Notes: generated by a model from the letters alone, not told the origin. A stretch of DNA of 64,000 bases from JAAYDS01 sp012729155 (GCA_036774405.1 DAIPBO010000002.1:1-64000), one strand, 5' to 3'. Positions 44,716-54,138 are shown, numbered from the stretch's first letter. Translations and numbers: made by a program.

Positions 44716-45731
44716 GCAAGATCGTTGGCATCATCGCCAACCCCGCGGCGGGCAAAGATATCCGTCGCCTGGTGGCCCAGGCCGCTACTGTGGCAGACCA
44801 TGCCAAGGTCAGCATCGTCGCGCAGGCACTGGCTGGCCTGGGCGCGGTGGGGATAGAGCGTGCGCTCATCATGCCCGATCTGCAGCAGCTCGGGAACAAG
44901 GCAAGCCAACGCCTGCAGCGCGGCCAGCAGAGGCTCCCCGAGGTCGATGTGCTCGACGGCGCTGTCAAGGGCACCGCGCTCGACTCGACGCACGCGGCGC
45001 AAGAGATGCGTATACGCGGCGCGGGCGCCATCATCGTGCTGGGCGGCGATGGCACGGCGCGCGCCGTCAGCAAAGGGGCCGGCGAGGTGCCGCTACTGTG
45101 CGTTTCGACTGGCACGAACAACGTGCTGCCGGTGTTTGTTGAGGGCACCATCGCGGGCATGGCCGCGGGCGTGGTAGCGCTCGGGCTTGTCGCTCGCGAT
45201 GCGGTGGCCTGTCGCAGTAAATGGCTGGGGGTGGCCGTCGACGGGCGCGAGCTTGATCTCGCCCTGGTCGATGTAGGGTTGCTCAAGAGCCAGTTTGTGG
45301 GCGCTGCTGCCGTATGGAGCATGGCCTCACTGCGTCATCTGTGGGTGACGCGCGCCGAGGCGCACAGTGTGGGGCTCACCTCTATCGCTGCGACGCAGGG
45401 GATTATCGGCCCGCGCGACCCGTGGGGTCGCTGGGTGACGCTGGGGACACGCTCAGAGACAGGACCGCTGGCCGTGTTGGCGCCCGGTCTGGTTGAGCCG
45501 ACCAACATCACGGCGAGCCACGAACTCTGGAAGGAGCGTCCGTCGGCTGTGGAGTTGACCGAGCCGGGCGCACTGGCATTGGACGGAGAGCGCGAGCATA
45601 TGCTGCGCGCTGGCGCTCATCTACAGGTGACGCTGCATCTTGATGGCCCCTGGTTGATCGATCCTCAGGCGGCCATGCGCGCTTGGGCAGAGCTGGGTCT
45701 GCAGCAACTGAACGATCGAGGTGATAGATGA
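44712..45731 (+). CDS. ATP-NAD kinase family protein (AcoX-like)
   Basis: The 339-residue protein has the start GIIANPAAGKDIRRLV and the core AIIVLGGDGTARAVSK with the GGDGT motif of the NAD/diacylglycerol kinase fold. It resembles AcoX, which accompanies acetoin dehydrogenase genes and has no settled function, more than a classical NAD kinase. lpd lies directly downstream (ATGA overlap), consistent with that link. Confidence 0.82.
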   Translation: MSKIVGIIANPAAGKDIRRLVAQAATVADHAKVSIVAQALAGLGAVGIERALIMPDLQQLGNKASQRLQRGQQRLPEVDVLDGAVKGTALDSTHAAQEMRIRGAGAIIVLGGDGTARAVSKGAGEVPLLCVSTGTNNVLPVFVEGTIAGMAAGVVALGLVARDAVACRSKWLGVAVDGRELDLALVDVGLLKSQFVGAAAVWSMASLRHLWVTRAEAHSVGLTSIAATQGIIGPRDPWGRWVTLGTRSETGPLAVLAPGLVEPTNITASHELWKERPSAVELTEPGALALDGEREHMLRAGAHLQVTLHLDGPWLIDPQAAMRAWAELGLQQLNDRGDR

Positions 45732-47122
45732 TTCAAGCGGATATCGCCATCATCGGCGCCGGGCCTGGCGGCTATACCGCGGCGTTGCGTGCTCGGCAGC
45801 TCGGGGCGAACGTCGTTGTGATTGAGCGGGGCAAGATCGGCGGGGTCTGCCTGAACTATGGCTGCATCCCCACCAAGGCGCTACTGCACAGCGCCGAGGT
45901 GTTCGAGTCAGCTCGGGGGGCGCAGCGCTTTGGCGTGCGCACTGGCGAGATCGGCTACGACTGGACTGCTGTGCAGGCTCACAAAGAGCGCGTTGTGACG
46001 CAGTTGGTGGGTGGTGTGAGCAAACTGCTCACGCGCGCCGGCGTCCAGCTGCTCGTAGGCGAAGCGCGTTTTGCGAGAGAGCGCACTCTCAGTGTCGCCT
46101 CGCCTGATACCACAGAGGCGGTGGTGGCCGAGTCGATCATCATTGCTACAGGCTCGCGCACGTTGGCCGTGCCGGTTCCCGGGCTCGATGACCCTGCCAT
46201 TCTAGATTCGACGAGCGCCCTGGCTCTCGACCGACTGCCCAGCAGTCTCTGTATCATTGGCAGTGGTGCCATCGGCATCGAGTTCGCCTCGCTCTTTGCC
46301 ACCTTTGGTGCGCGGGTGACGCTGGTCGAGATGCTGCCGCGTATTGCTCCGCTGATGGATCACAGCGTGGGCGAGGGCCTGGCCTGGTCGTTGGAGCGTC
46401 GCGGCGTCGAGATCAAGACTGGCGCTCGCGTGACGCAGGTCGACCGTCTGGAGCAAGGCTTTGGCACTACGGTGCAGACGGCGAGTGGCGTCGAGACGAT
46501 AGAGACCGAGCTGGTCATGTCTGCCATCGGGCGTGCGCCCAACATCGAGGGCCTGGGCCTGGAGATGATCGGCCTAAAGCCCACGCGGAAGGGCATCCAG
46601 GTGGATGCTCATATGCGCACGGCTGCACCCGGTGTGTATGCCATCGGCGATGTTGCCGCCGAAGGGCCGATGCTGGCGCACGTAGCCGCGCATCAGGGCA
46701 TCGTAGCCGTCGAGGACGCTATGGGCCTGCCCGCCCGCATAGACTATGCCGCTGTGCCGAGCTGCATCTATGGCCTGCCCGAGGCGGCCAGTGTTGGCCT
46801 CACCGAAGAGCAGGCGCGTGAGCGCTTTGGCGAGGTGCTGACGGGGGTTTTCGCTCTGGCCAACAATGGTAAAGCGTTGGCCATGGGCGCTACCGATGGA
46901 TTCGTCAAAGTGGTGGCAGAGCCGCAACATGGCGCCGTGCTGGGCGTGCACGTTGTTGGGCCCCACGCAAGCGATCTCGTGCTGCAGGGGGCGCTAGGCC
47001 TGCAGCTTGAGCTGACACTCGATGAGTGGGCGCACACTATCCAGCCGCACCCCGCGCTGGGCGAGGCTTTGGGCGAGGCGGCACTGCTGGCCCTCAAACG
47101 GCCTCTGGCCGTGCCCAACTAG
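45728..47122 (+). CDS. lpdA: Dihydrolipoyl dehydrogenase (E3)
   Basis: The 464-residue protein has the FAD motif IIGAGPGGYTAALRARQ, the redox-disulfide motif GGVCLNYGCIPTK, the NAD motif IIGSGAIGIEFASLF and the C-terminal HPALGEAL with the catalytic His-Glu pair. It reoxidises the lipoyl domain of 2-oxoacid dehydrogenase complexes; E1 and E2 are encoded about 8 kb downstream on the other strand. Confidence 0.95.
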   Translation: MIQADIAIIGAGPGGYTAALRARQLGANVVVIERGKIGGVCLNYGCIPTKALLHSAEVFESARGAQRFGVRTGEIGYDWTAVQAHKERVVTQLVGGVSKLLTRAGVQLLVGEARFARERTLSVASPDTTEAVVAESIIIATGSRTLAVPVPGLDDPAILDSTSALALDRLPSSLCIIGSGAIGIEFASLFATFGARVTLVEMLPRIAPLMDHSVGEGLAWSLERRGVEIKTGARVTQVDRLEQGFGTTVQTASGVETIETELVMSAIGRAPNIEGLGLEMIGLKPTRKGIQVDAHMRTAAPGVYAIGDVAAEGPMLAHVAAHQGIVAVEDAMGLPARIDYAAVPSCIYGLPEAASVGLTEEQARERFGEVLTGVFALANNGKALAMGATDGFVKVVAEPQHGAVLGVHVVGPHASDLVLQGALGLQLELTLDEWAHTIQPHPALGEALGEAALLALKRPLAVPN

Positions 47123-47156
47123 GTGTTCGCATATCAGGCACTTTGATCACCATGCA

Positions 47157-47184
47157 AAAGGGGGCGCCCTGGCGCCCCCTTTTA
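47157..47184. terminator. Bidirectional terminator between lpdA and the deacetylase
   Basis: AAAAGGGGGCGCC and GGCGCCCCCTTTT form a perfect stem around a CT loop. Both strands end in a T run, serving the convergent genes on each side. Confidence 0.9.
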
Positions 47185-47200
47185 TGCCTTTGCATAGCGC

Positions 47201-48379
47201 TCACCTGGGCAGCAGCGCGGCAAAGTCATCCAACGACATACCATAGTCTACCCGGCTGCGCCCCAGAAACAGAGGGTCATCCGGCGCCTGATGGATGGTG
47301 GGGTTTAGCGAAAAGCCAGTGCGATAGCCACTGGCAGCCACGGCCTCTTTGACGCGTTTGTTCACCCCGCCGTAGGGGTAGCAGAAAGCGTCCACCTGAA
47401 CGCCCAGCTGCTGCTCCAACAGCGCTCTGGAGTCGACGAGCTGTCGCTGCAGTTCGGCATCATCCGCCTCGCGCGGGTCGCGGTGGTCGATGCTGTGCGA
47501 TCCGATGATAAAGCCCTGCGAGGCAAGAGATGCCAACTCATCCCAGTTGAGATAGGCATTATACTCGACATAATCTGTTACGATGAACAACACCGGCATC
47601 AAACCGCTCTCTACAAAAAGTGGCGCCACGTCTAGCACCTCTTTGTAGCCGTCATCGATAGTGATCACCAATGAACCTTGCGGCAGGGGCGTACCCTCGG
47701 CCAGGTAAAGGGCCAGATCGCTGGGTGCGATGGCGTGCCAGCCATGTAGCTGCAGATAGGCGAGCTGTTCTGCGAGCGCCTGAGGCGATACAGTCCAATC
47801 AAGCTGACCCTGCGTGGCGTCTGGCGGCAGGTCGGCAAAATGGTGATACATCAGCACAGGCACCGGCACACCGCGGCCCCCCGACCGAAAAGTCAGTTCA
47901 TAGGGTTCTGACAGGGCGGCGCCCCCGGCCGAGGTCGCGCTCTCGTCAAGCGCAAGCTTGTACTCGGTCTCTGCCTGCCAGGGCTCGGCGGGCCAGAGCT
48001 CGAGCCGCTCGGGCGATGGCCACCTCTGTTCGACGGTCGTGTCGGGCCAGAGGCTCAGCGCCTCGGAAATGGCCGCCTTGTCCATGGCCTGGTCGAACAC
48101 CAGTACAATGGGCCGTGCTGCGACCATGGCGCTGTCGCCAGCGAGCGGATAACTGGCCACTATCTCAGGCGGTGGCGCCGACGTTGGCTCTGGCGTTGGG
48201 CTGGGCTGGGTAGTGGGTATGGGGGCCGGCGTTGCCGTGGCCGGCTGGGCTAGCGTTGCGGTCTGCTCTGTAGTGGGGACCTTGGTCTCAGCCCACGATG
48301 GGTCATCGCTGGCGGGCGTGCACGCTGTCAGAAGAACGAGTAGCAGGCAGGGCAGCAGCCAATACCTAGTTCTGCACAT
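47201..48379 (-). CDS. Lipoprotein polysaccharide deacetylase (CE4/NodB)
   Basis: The 392-residue protein has a lipoprotein signal with lipobox LLTAC near residue 20, a Pro/Thr linker (residues 40-70), a beta-rich Big5/Ig-like domain (about 75-165) and a CE4 deacetylase domain with LVITIDDGYKE, GSHSIDHRD (metal His pair) and CYPYGG. It removes acetyl groups from an extracytoplasmic polysaccharide such as peptidoglycan or an exopolysaccharide. The start overlaps the preceding gene by 14 bases. Confidence 0.9.
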   Translation of the reverse strand: MCRTRYWLLPCLLLVLLTACTPASDDPSWAETKVPTTEQTATLAQPATATPAPIPTTQPSPTPEPTSAPPPEIVASYPLAGDSAMVAARPIVLVFDQAMDKAAISEALSLWPDTTVEQRWPSPERLELWPAEPWQAETEYKLALDESATSAGGAALSEPYELTFRSGGRGVPVPVLMYHHFADLPPDATQGQLDWTVSPQALAEQLAYLQLHGWHAIAPSDLALYLAEGTPLPQGSLVITIDDGYKEVLDVAPLFVESGLMPVLFIVTDYVEYNAYLNWDELASLASQGFIIGSHSIDHRDPREADDAELQRQLVDSRALLEQQLGVQVDAFCYPYGGVNKRVKEAVAASGYRTGFSLNPTIHQAPDDPLFLGRSRVDYGMSLDDFAALLPR

Positions 48380-49121
48380 TGATCACCACCTCATATGGTG
48401 GCGGAAAGTTACCTGTGATGTCGACCACCACCAGACGCAGCGTGTAGGTGCCGTTGGGCACTGCCTGACTGTTGAACACGCCCAGAGTGCCGCCGTCGAC
48501 GGTGCGGCGCACTACCTCGCCGATGGAGCTCCACGAAGACGGATTGTCGCCTACACCGAGTTCGATCTTGTAGAACTGGAACTGGGCATGGTTGGCCGTA
48601 CCGGTGATAGACACATTGCCCGAGAGCGTGGTGCCACTGCGCGGTGAGGCAATGCAGATGTTTGGGTTGGGGCAGCTTGGCGCAGGTGGCGGCGGTGTGT
48701 TGGTGACGGCTGCGGTAGGCGCTTCTATCGCTGGCGAGGGCTGGCGCGTTGGCGTAGAGCGCGGGGTGGCCGTCGGCGCTGCAGTGGCCTCGAGCGTCGG
48801 CGTAGGTGATAACGTAGGCACCGCCAGGGTGACCGTGGGCGTGGGTTGCACCAGTTCGGTGACATCCACCGTGGGTAACACAAAGTGGCGCAATGCCAGC
48901 GCTACAACACACACGGCCAGCATGGCACCGATCACCGACATGGCCTGTCCCTCGCGGTGCGCAGCTACCTCGCGTTCGACGGGAAAGATCGTATTCTTGC
49001 GATCGTTGCGTGCCAACAGATAGCGCCGTACATTCCATAGAATGACGGCGCCACAGATGATATACACCCAATAGATGTACTGTTGGACGACATCTACCAT
49101 AAAGGTCAGGACGTTTAGCAC
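48366..49121 (-). CDS. Membrane-anchored Thr/Pro-linked Ig-like protein
   Basis: The 251-residue protein has two N-terminal helices (YIYWVYIICGAVILWNV and SVIGAMLAVCVVALALRHF), a Thr/Pro-rich stalk (about 95-150), and a C-terminal Ig-like domain (ICIASPRSGTTLSGNVSITG to YEVVINVQ) common as a repeat in Chloroflexota surface proteins. Its role is unknown. It overlaps the deacetylase gene and may be expressed with it. Confidence 0.78.
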   Translation of the reverse strand: MLNVLTFMVDVVQQYIYWVYIICGAVILWNVRRYLLARNDRKNTIFPVEREVAAHREGQAMSVIGAMLAVCVVALALRHFVLPTVDVTELVQPTPTVTLAVPTLSPTPTLEATAAPTATPRSTPTRQPSPAIEAPTAAVTNTPPPPAPSCPNPNICIASPRSGTTLSGNVSITGTANHAQFQFYKIELGVGDNPSSWSSIGEVVRRTVDGGTLGVFNSQAVPNGTYTLRLVVVDITGNFPPPYEVVINVQN

Positions 49122-49132
49122 CCTCGCTGGCC

Positions 49133-49984
49133 TCAGTTCAAAATGAGCTGCTGCAGAACACCCTCGATCAGACTCTCCAGGCGGGGCAGGCTGGCCTGAC
49201 CCGCTTCAAGCACCTCGGCGTGGCTGGGCTGGGCCGCAGCCTCAAAGCTATCCACCGTCTCGTTGCTGATCAACGAGATGCCCAGAACGCGTATACCGCC
49301 GTGGCGCGCTACCACCACCTCTGGCACGGTCGACATGCCCACGGCATCTGCGCCCAGAGCGCGCAGCATGCGGATCTCGGCGGGCGTCTCGAAACTGGGG
49401 CCCGAGACGATGGCATACACACCCTCGCGGAAACGAATGCCCTGTTGACGTCCCACGCGCCGCGCGAGTTCCAGCAGCTCGACGTCATATGCGCGCGACA
49501 TGTCTGGAAAGCGCTCGCCCAGGCGATCGTCGTTGGGGCCACGTAGCGGATGTGCTCCCGCCAGGCCCACGAAATTGATGTGATCGGTGATCAGCATGAG
49601 ATCGCCCGTGTGAAACGCTTTATTGATGCCCCCAGCGCTGTTGGTGATGATTACCACGCGCACGCCCAGCTGCTGCATCATGCGAATGGGCAGCGTGATC
49701 TGTTGGGGCGAATAACCCTCGTAATAGTGCACACGCCCCTGCATCATCAACACGTCTTGGCCGGCCAGGCGCCCCGCAAGCAACCGCCCCGAGTGTCCAG
49801 CGACGGTGGACAGGGGCATGTGCGGCAACTGGTCATAGGGGATGATAATCGGCTCACTGATGCGCTCGGCCAGGGGGCCAAGGCCGGAGCCCAGCACTAT
49901 GCCGATGCGCGGGATCACGGCGCAGCGGCTGCGCACGACGGCTGCGGCCTCTTGGGCCTGTTCCCAGAGGGTGCGATCCGACAT
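49133..49984 (-). CDS. punA: Purine nucleoside phosphorylase
   Basis: The 283-residue protein is a trimeric-type (PNP-I) phosphorylase with GIVLGSGLGPLA, STVAGHSGRL, QGRVHYYEGY, TNSAGGIN and VSGPSFETPAEIRML. It splits purine nucleosides with phosphate to base and ribose 1-phosphate. The ATG at 49984 is the start of the conserved region. Confidence 0.94.
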   Translation of the reverse strand: MSDRTLWEQAQEAAAVVRSRCAVIPRIGIVLGSGLGPLAERISEPIIIPYDQLPHMPLSTVAGHSGRLLAGRLAGQDVLMMQGRVHYYEGYSPQQITLPIRMMQQLGVRVVIITNSAGGINKAFHTGDLMLITDHINFVGLAGAHPLRGPNDDRLGERFPDMSRAYDVELLELARRVGRQQGIRFREGVYAIVSGPSFETPAEIRMLRALGADAVGMSTVPEVVVARHGGIRVLGISLISNETVDSFEAAAQPSHAEVLEAGQASLPRLESLIEGVLQQLILN

Positions 49985-50044
49985 CGACCACCTCACGATC
50001 TGCGACTTGGCCGCGGGCCAGATGACTCGCCGAGGGCTGGCGCC

Positions 50045-50950
50045 CTACTCGGCCATCGGATGGGCATCATCGTACACCTCGCGCAACTGCTCTTGGTTGA
50101 GGTGTGTATAGACCTGCGTCGTCGAGACATTGGCATGGCCCAAAAGGCCCTGCACCTCGCGCACATCAGCACCGCCGTGCAACAGGTGCGTGGCGAACGA
50201 GTGGCGCAAGGTGTGCGGAGTGACGGGCGCCGAGATGCCCGCCTCTTCGACATAGCGCTTGATAATCAACCAGAGGCCCTGGCGGGTGAGGCGGTGCCCA
50301 CGATGGTTCAAGAACAACGCCTGCTCGTTGTCGTCTTTGAGCAGTAGTGTACGCCCCTTGGCCACATAACGCTGCAGCGCGTCTTGAGCACGTTTGTAGA
50401 TCGGGATCATGCGCTCGCGGTGTCTGGCGCCATGAGTGGCGCAATGGACATCGCCAGCATCTAGATCGATATCGCAGACGTCGAGCGCTACGACCTCACT
50501 GACGCGCATCCCGGTGGCATAGAGGAGCTCGAGCAGGGCACGGTCTCGCAGACCATGCATCGACTTGTTGCTCGTCGGCGCCTGCAGCAGCCGTTCTACC
50601 TCGCTCTCGCTGATCGATGTGGGCAGGTATTTGCGCACTTTGGGCGAGTTCAGATTGGCACTGGGATCCTGCTCGATGACGCCCTGGTTCACCAGGAAGC
50701 GAAAGAACGACTTGGCAGCTGCGACCTTGCGAGCCACAGTCGCAGAGGCGTAATGATGGTCTGTACGCAGACTTTCGACATAGTGATCAAGTTGACCATT
50801 CCCAACCTGTACCCATGCTGCAACGCCCGCACCATTCGACAAGAAATCAGCAAACTGCCCCAGGTCGTTGCGGTAGGCGACGACGGTGTTGTTCGAGTAC
50901 CCTTTTTCGTCGCGCAACGAGGCCAGGAACGCCTCGATCTGCTCACGCAT
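50045..50950 (-). CDS. Tyrosine recombinase XerC/D-like, catalytic Lys absent
   Basis: The 301-residue protein has the SAM-like N-terminal core-binding domain and the catalytic domain: Arg149 (TGMRVSE), His246 and Arg249 (HTLRHSFATHLL), His272 (LLGHAN), Tyr281. These align with the XerD residues R148, H244, R247, H270, Y279. The beta-hairpin Lys (K172 in XerD, GKGNKER) is replaced by Ala175 in GARHRER. Its role may be chromosome-dimer resolution, or an inactive partner. The ATG at 50950 follows GAGGAGA. Confidence 0.85.
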   Translation of the reverse strand: MREQIEAFLASLRDEKGYSNNTVVAYRNDLGQFADFLSNGAGVAAWVQVGNGQLDHYVESLRTDHHYASATVARKVAAAKSFFRFLVNQGVIEQDPSANLNSPKVRKYLPTSISESEVERLLQAPTSNKSMHGLRDRALLELLYATGMRVSEVVALDVCDIDLDAGDVHCATHGARHRERMIPIYKRAQDALQRYVAKGRTLLLKDDNEQALFLNHRGHRLTRQGLWLIIKRYVEEAGISAPVTPHTLRHSFATHLLHGGADVREVQGLLGHANVSTTQVYTHLNQEQLREVYDDAHPMAE

Positions 50951-50994
50951 GCCCCCACTCTCCTCTTAGGCTCCGGCTACCGGACGCGCGCGCT

Positions 50995-51022
50995 ATTGTA
51001 CCATCACTTTGCATAAGGGCAA
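50995..51022 (-). promoter_or_regulatory. Promoter of the Xer-like gene
   Basis: TTGCCC (51022-51017) and TACAAT (51000-50995) on the minus strand are spaced by 16 bases. Confidence 0.55.
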
Positions 51023-51045
51023 AAGGCCTGGCGCTGCCGCCCTTC

Positions 51046-51074
51046 TGGACAACCCCACCTATGTGGCCTACAAT
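51046..51074 (+). promoter_or_regulatory. Promoter of the alpha-oxoamine synthase gene
   Basis: TGGACA (51046-51051) and TACAAT (51069-51074) are spaced by 17 bases, about 60 bases before the ATG at 51135. Confidence 0.55.
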
Positions 51075-51134
51075 CGCGACAATTCATCAGCATCGCAGGG
51101 TGACGCCGCGTTTGGCGGCGATCTGGAGGAGAGC

Positions 51135-52310
51135 ATGGATTTGTTTGAAAAGTGCCGCACATTCAGCCGCGCGGCAGAGGCACGCGCCTCAGGCTATTAT
51201 CCCTACTTTATTCCCCTGCAAGATACCGAAGGCACCGAGGTCGTGGTCAATGGTCAACACATGATCATGATCGGCTCGAACAACTACCTCGGGCTAACCA
51301 CCCATCCCAGGGTGCGCGAGGCCGCCATCGATGCGGTGCGCCGCTTTGGCACCAGCTGCACAGGTTCGCGCTTCTTGAACGGCAACCTGGCCTGGCACAA
51401 TGAGCTCGAGCAAGAGCTGGCCGACTTTGTGGGCAAAGAGGCCGGCATCGTGTTCTCAACTGGTATGCAGGTGAATCTGGGCACAATTTCGGCCCTGATC
51501 GGGCGCGGCGACGTGGTGATCACTGATCGTGATGATCATGCCAGCATCATCGACGGCTGTCGCCTTGGCTTTGGTGAGATGCGGCGCTTCCGCCATAACG
51601 ACATGGCTCACCTCGAGAGCGTGCTGCAGTCTTGCGAGCGACGCGCCACCCTGGTGGTGGTGGATGGCGTCTTTAGCATGGGCGGTGACATCGCTCCGCT
51701 CCCCGAGATTGCGGCGTTGTGCAGCCGCTATGGCGCACGGCTGATGGTCGACGATGCTCACTCGATGGGCGTACTGGCTGGCGGCCGCGGCACTGCGGCG
51801 CACTTTGGCCTTACCGACCAGGTTGATCTGGTGATGGGCACCTTCAGCAAGGCTTTTGCGTCGATCGGCGGCGTGGTGGTGGGTGATGCGGACGTGATCG
51901 ACTATGTGCGTCATAACGCACGGTCATTGATCTTTTCGGCCAGCATGCCGCCGGCGCAGGTGGCGGCAGTGCGTGCCGCTCTGGAGATCATCAAAGAAGA
52001 GCCCGAGCGTACCGAGCGTGTCATGCAGATCGGCGAGCGCATGCGCCAGGGCTATCGGGATCTCGGGTTCGAGTTTGGCGACAGCCAGACGCCGATCATC
52101 CCGATCTATATCCGTGATGACCAGAAGACGTTCTACTTCTGGAAGGCTTTATTTGAGGCGGGCATCTATGTCAATCCCATCGTGCCGCCCGCAGTGCCCC
52201 CTGAGGCCTCGTTGCTGCGCACGAGCTACATGGCCACGCACACCGACGAGCAGCTCGATCGTGTGCTCGACACGTTTGGCCGTGTAGGCAAGCAGCTCGG
52301 CATCATCTAG
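51135..52310 (+). CDS. PLP-dependent alpha-oxoamine synthase (KBL/BioF/SPT family)
   Basis: The 391-residue protein has GSNNYLGLTTHP, the GSRFLNGNLAWHNELE segment, the PLP-aldimine pocket DRDDHASIIDG, VVVDGVFSMGGD, VDDAHSMGVLA and the Lys of GTFSKAFASIGG. These enzymes condense an amino acid with an acyl-CoA: glycine (KBL), alanine (BioF) or serine (SPT). The sequence is closest in feel to SPT-like enzymes, but the substrate is not decided. The ATG follows GGAGGAG, preferred over upstream in-frame starts. Confidence 0.85.
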   Translation: MDLFEKCRTFSRAAEARASGYYPYFIPLQDTEGTEVVVNGQHMIMIGSNNYLGLTTHPRVREAAIDAVRRFGTSCTGSRFLNGNLAWHNELEQELADFVGKEAGIVFSTGMQVNLGTISALIGRGDVVITDRDDHASIIDGCRLGFGEMRRFRHNDMAHLESVLQSCERRATLVVVDGVFSMGGDIAPLPEIAALCSRYGARLMVDDAHSMGVLAGGRGTAAHFGLTDQVDLVMGTFSKAFASIGGVVVGDADVIDYVRHNARSLIFSASMPPAQVAAVRAALEIIKEEPERTERVMQIGERMRQGYRDLGFEFGDSQTPIIPIYIRDDQKTFYFWKALFEAGIYVNPIVPPAVPPEASLLRTSYMATHTDEQLDRVLDTFGRVGKQLGII

Positions 52311-53020
52311 GCCCTGCCAAGCTCGATCTCCGCTCGCTGCAGCGCCAGTTGCAGCGAGCGGATCGTCCACACTGGCCGAATAGCCGCTCTTTGGGGCACC
52401 TCTCGCACGGGCACCAGCAGGGTGTCAGCATAGCGTTGCAGGGCATCCCACGGCAAGGCTGTCTGGATTAGCAGCAGCTCTATCTGCGCCCATGGCACGC
52501 GCACCAGACCGAAAAGGTCGCGTCGTTCAGGTGGGCGTTTGATGCGCGCCCAATAGGTCACGATGGCGAGGGTGGGGCATTCAGGCAGCCACGTCTGACC
52601 GTGCAGGTTGGCGCTCACCGTCAGTAGCGCTGGCGCAGGGGCGTTGCTCGCCGCCGCTCGCACCCGCCGCACGATGCGCTCTTCATAGACGATCACTGTG
52701 TCTTTGGCAGAATAGGGCGTGGCCACCTGCCCGATCTCCTCAAGGCACTCGCGCTCGAGACACGCGAGTAGGTTCTCGTCGTTCTCGATGCCGCCCCCAA
52801 TGGCGCCCAAGCCGATTTCGACCACGCCATCTGGGCGGGTGCGCCAGTGCTTGGGTTTGGTGAGCTCCAACCAGAGCCCCACCTCATCATGGAGCAGCGC
52901 AGATACACCAGTGATGCACCACGGTGGGCGTTCGCACAAAGCCTGCACCGCTTGCGCGAGCGCCGCATGCTGATCTACAAAGGCCGAGTGGCCATAGGGC
53001 GCGCCCAGGGGCACCTTCAC
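52307..53020 (-). CDS. NUDIX hydrolase-domain protein
   Basis: The 237-residue protein has a complete NUDIX box: Gly, five residues, Glu, seven residues, then RECLEEIG (GGIENDENLLACLE precedes). NUDIX enzymes hydrolyse nucleoside diphosphates linked to another group; the substrate is unknown. The start GTG at 53020 lies four bases after the DUF4432 stop; an ATG further upstream would overlap that gene. It is convergent with the oxoamine synthase and shares four bases with it. Confidence 0.78.
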   Translation of the reverse strand: MKVPLGAPYGHSAFVDQHAALAQAVQALCERPPWCITGVSALLHDEVGLWLELTKPKHWRTRPDGVVEIGLGAIGGGIENDENLLACLERECLEEIGQVATPYSAKDTVIVYEERIVRRVRAAASNAPAPALLTVSANLHGQTWLPECPTLAIVTYWARIKRPPERRDLFGLVRVPWAQIELLLIQTALPWDALQRYADTLLVPVREVPQRAAIRPVWTIRSLQLALQRAEIELGRA

Positions 53021-53024
53021 AGCG

Positions 53025-54107
53025 CTAGGCCTTGGGCAACGCCGATATAGCGGCATCGATGGCCGTTTGCCCGTCGAGCACGCTGATCTCGAGGCTATAC
53101 TCGCGCGTCTCGCCCGGCTCCAGGAACTGCAGAACACCGTTCGCCCGGTCTTTGTCGCGCCCTTCGACCCAGCAGTTGGCGGGCTCGAGGCCGGTGACAT
53201 AGGTTCCCGCACAGACCATCTTCCATTGGGTAAAGCAAGGCAGCTCGGCTTTGCGATAGCGCAATGAGATGCCCAGCCCCTGCCCACTCTGAAAGGCGCG
53301 GTTGACCAGCAACGCCATGGCATAGCCATCGTCGCTGGCAATTGCATCATGGTAAAAGCACTGTTCGGCATAGCCCTCGATCGGCGCCTCGTAGGTGCTG
53401 TGCACCCCGAATCCCTGGGCGGCCACGGCGTCTCGTGGCCTGACCGCGTACGAAGGGGCCAGCAGCTCGGTGCCCTCGTCAAGCAGTGGAAAGCCGAAAT
53501 TGCAGTGGTAAAGCATCATGTGTGGCGTGGTCTGATGCCCCTCGTTGGCCACCGTGTCGCGCAGATGGATGGTCGAGCTGCCCAGGTGCGTCCACACGCG
53601 GCGGGTGAGCGTGAGGTTTTCGCCAAAGACCACTGCTTCGCGCATGCGGCCGCGCGCCCACATCTCGTAAGCATCCTCGCGCCAGCCACCATCGACCCAG
53701 GCGTTGGCGGCTGGTATATGTGAAATGCGGCCATGCAGACCCAGCGATTCGCCGTCGTCGATGCTGGGCGCGCCGGCGGTGGTCAGCCCACAAGTGCACA
53801 CCAGCCCCCCATGAAAGGTGCGCAGCCAGCTGAGGCCATCCTTTTCATAGTAAGCGGGATGTGCCGGGCCAGGAGATGCCTCCCAGGCCAGCGCGGCGCC
53901 ACGAAACTTGCAGGCGCCGATGTCCATGCCGCGATCGAGCAGCACGGTGAACGCCAGGCCGCTGCCGGTCTCGAACTCGGCGCAGCGCACGCCGCGCCCC
54001 ACGCCGTCGCGCAGTTCTACCTCGCGCACGCTGCCCAACTGGGTAACAAGGCCTGCTCGTCGCATCAACTCGTCACGGGTCCACTCTCGACCGTATAGCT
54101 GAGCCAT
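53025..54107 (-). CDS. DUF4432 aldose-1-epimerase-like protein
   Basis: The 360-residue protein has a galactose-mutarotase-like fold with DRGMDIGACKFRGAALAW, FHGGLVCTCGL, LHGRISHIPA and LYHCNFGFPLLDEG. DUF4432 proteins lie in sugar operons and may bind or isomerise sugars. The ATG at 54107 follows AGAGGAG. It has its own promoter. Confidence 0.82.
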   Translation of the reverse strand: MAQLYGREWTRDELMRRAGLVTQLGSVREVELRDGVGRGVRCAEFETGSGLAFTVLLDRGMDIGACKFRGAALAWEASPGPAHPAYYEKDGLSWLRTFHGGLVCTCGLTTAGAPSIDDGESLGLHGRISHIPAANAWVDGGWREDAYEMWARGRMREAVVFGENLTLTRRVWTHLGSSTIHLRDTVANEGHQTTPHMMLYHCNFGFPLLDEGTELLAPSYAVRPRDAVAAQGFGVHSTYEAPIEGYAEQCFYHDAIASDDGYAMALLVNRAFQSGQGLGISLRYRKAELPCFTQWKMVCAGTYVTGLEPANCWVEGRDKDRANGVLQFLEPGETREYSLEISVLDGQTAIDAAISALPKA

Positions 54108-54138
54108 GGTGTTTCTCCTCTCTGATCGCACTCGGTGT

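Noticed and set aside
52307..53482. A 391-codon NUDIX gene starting at 53482
   Set aside because: The first 150 codons overlap the DUF4432 gene in another frame and have no family sequence; the GTG at 53020 fits the NUDIX region and intergenic spacing.
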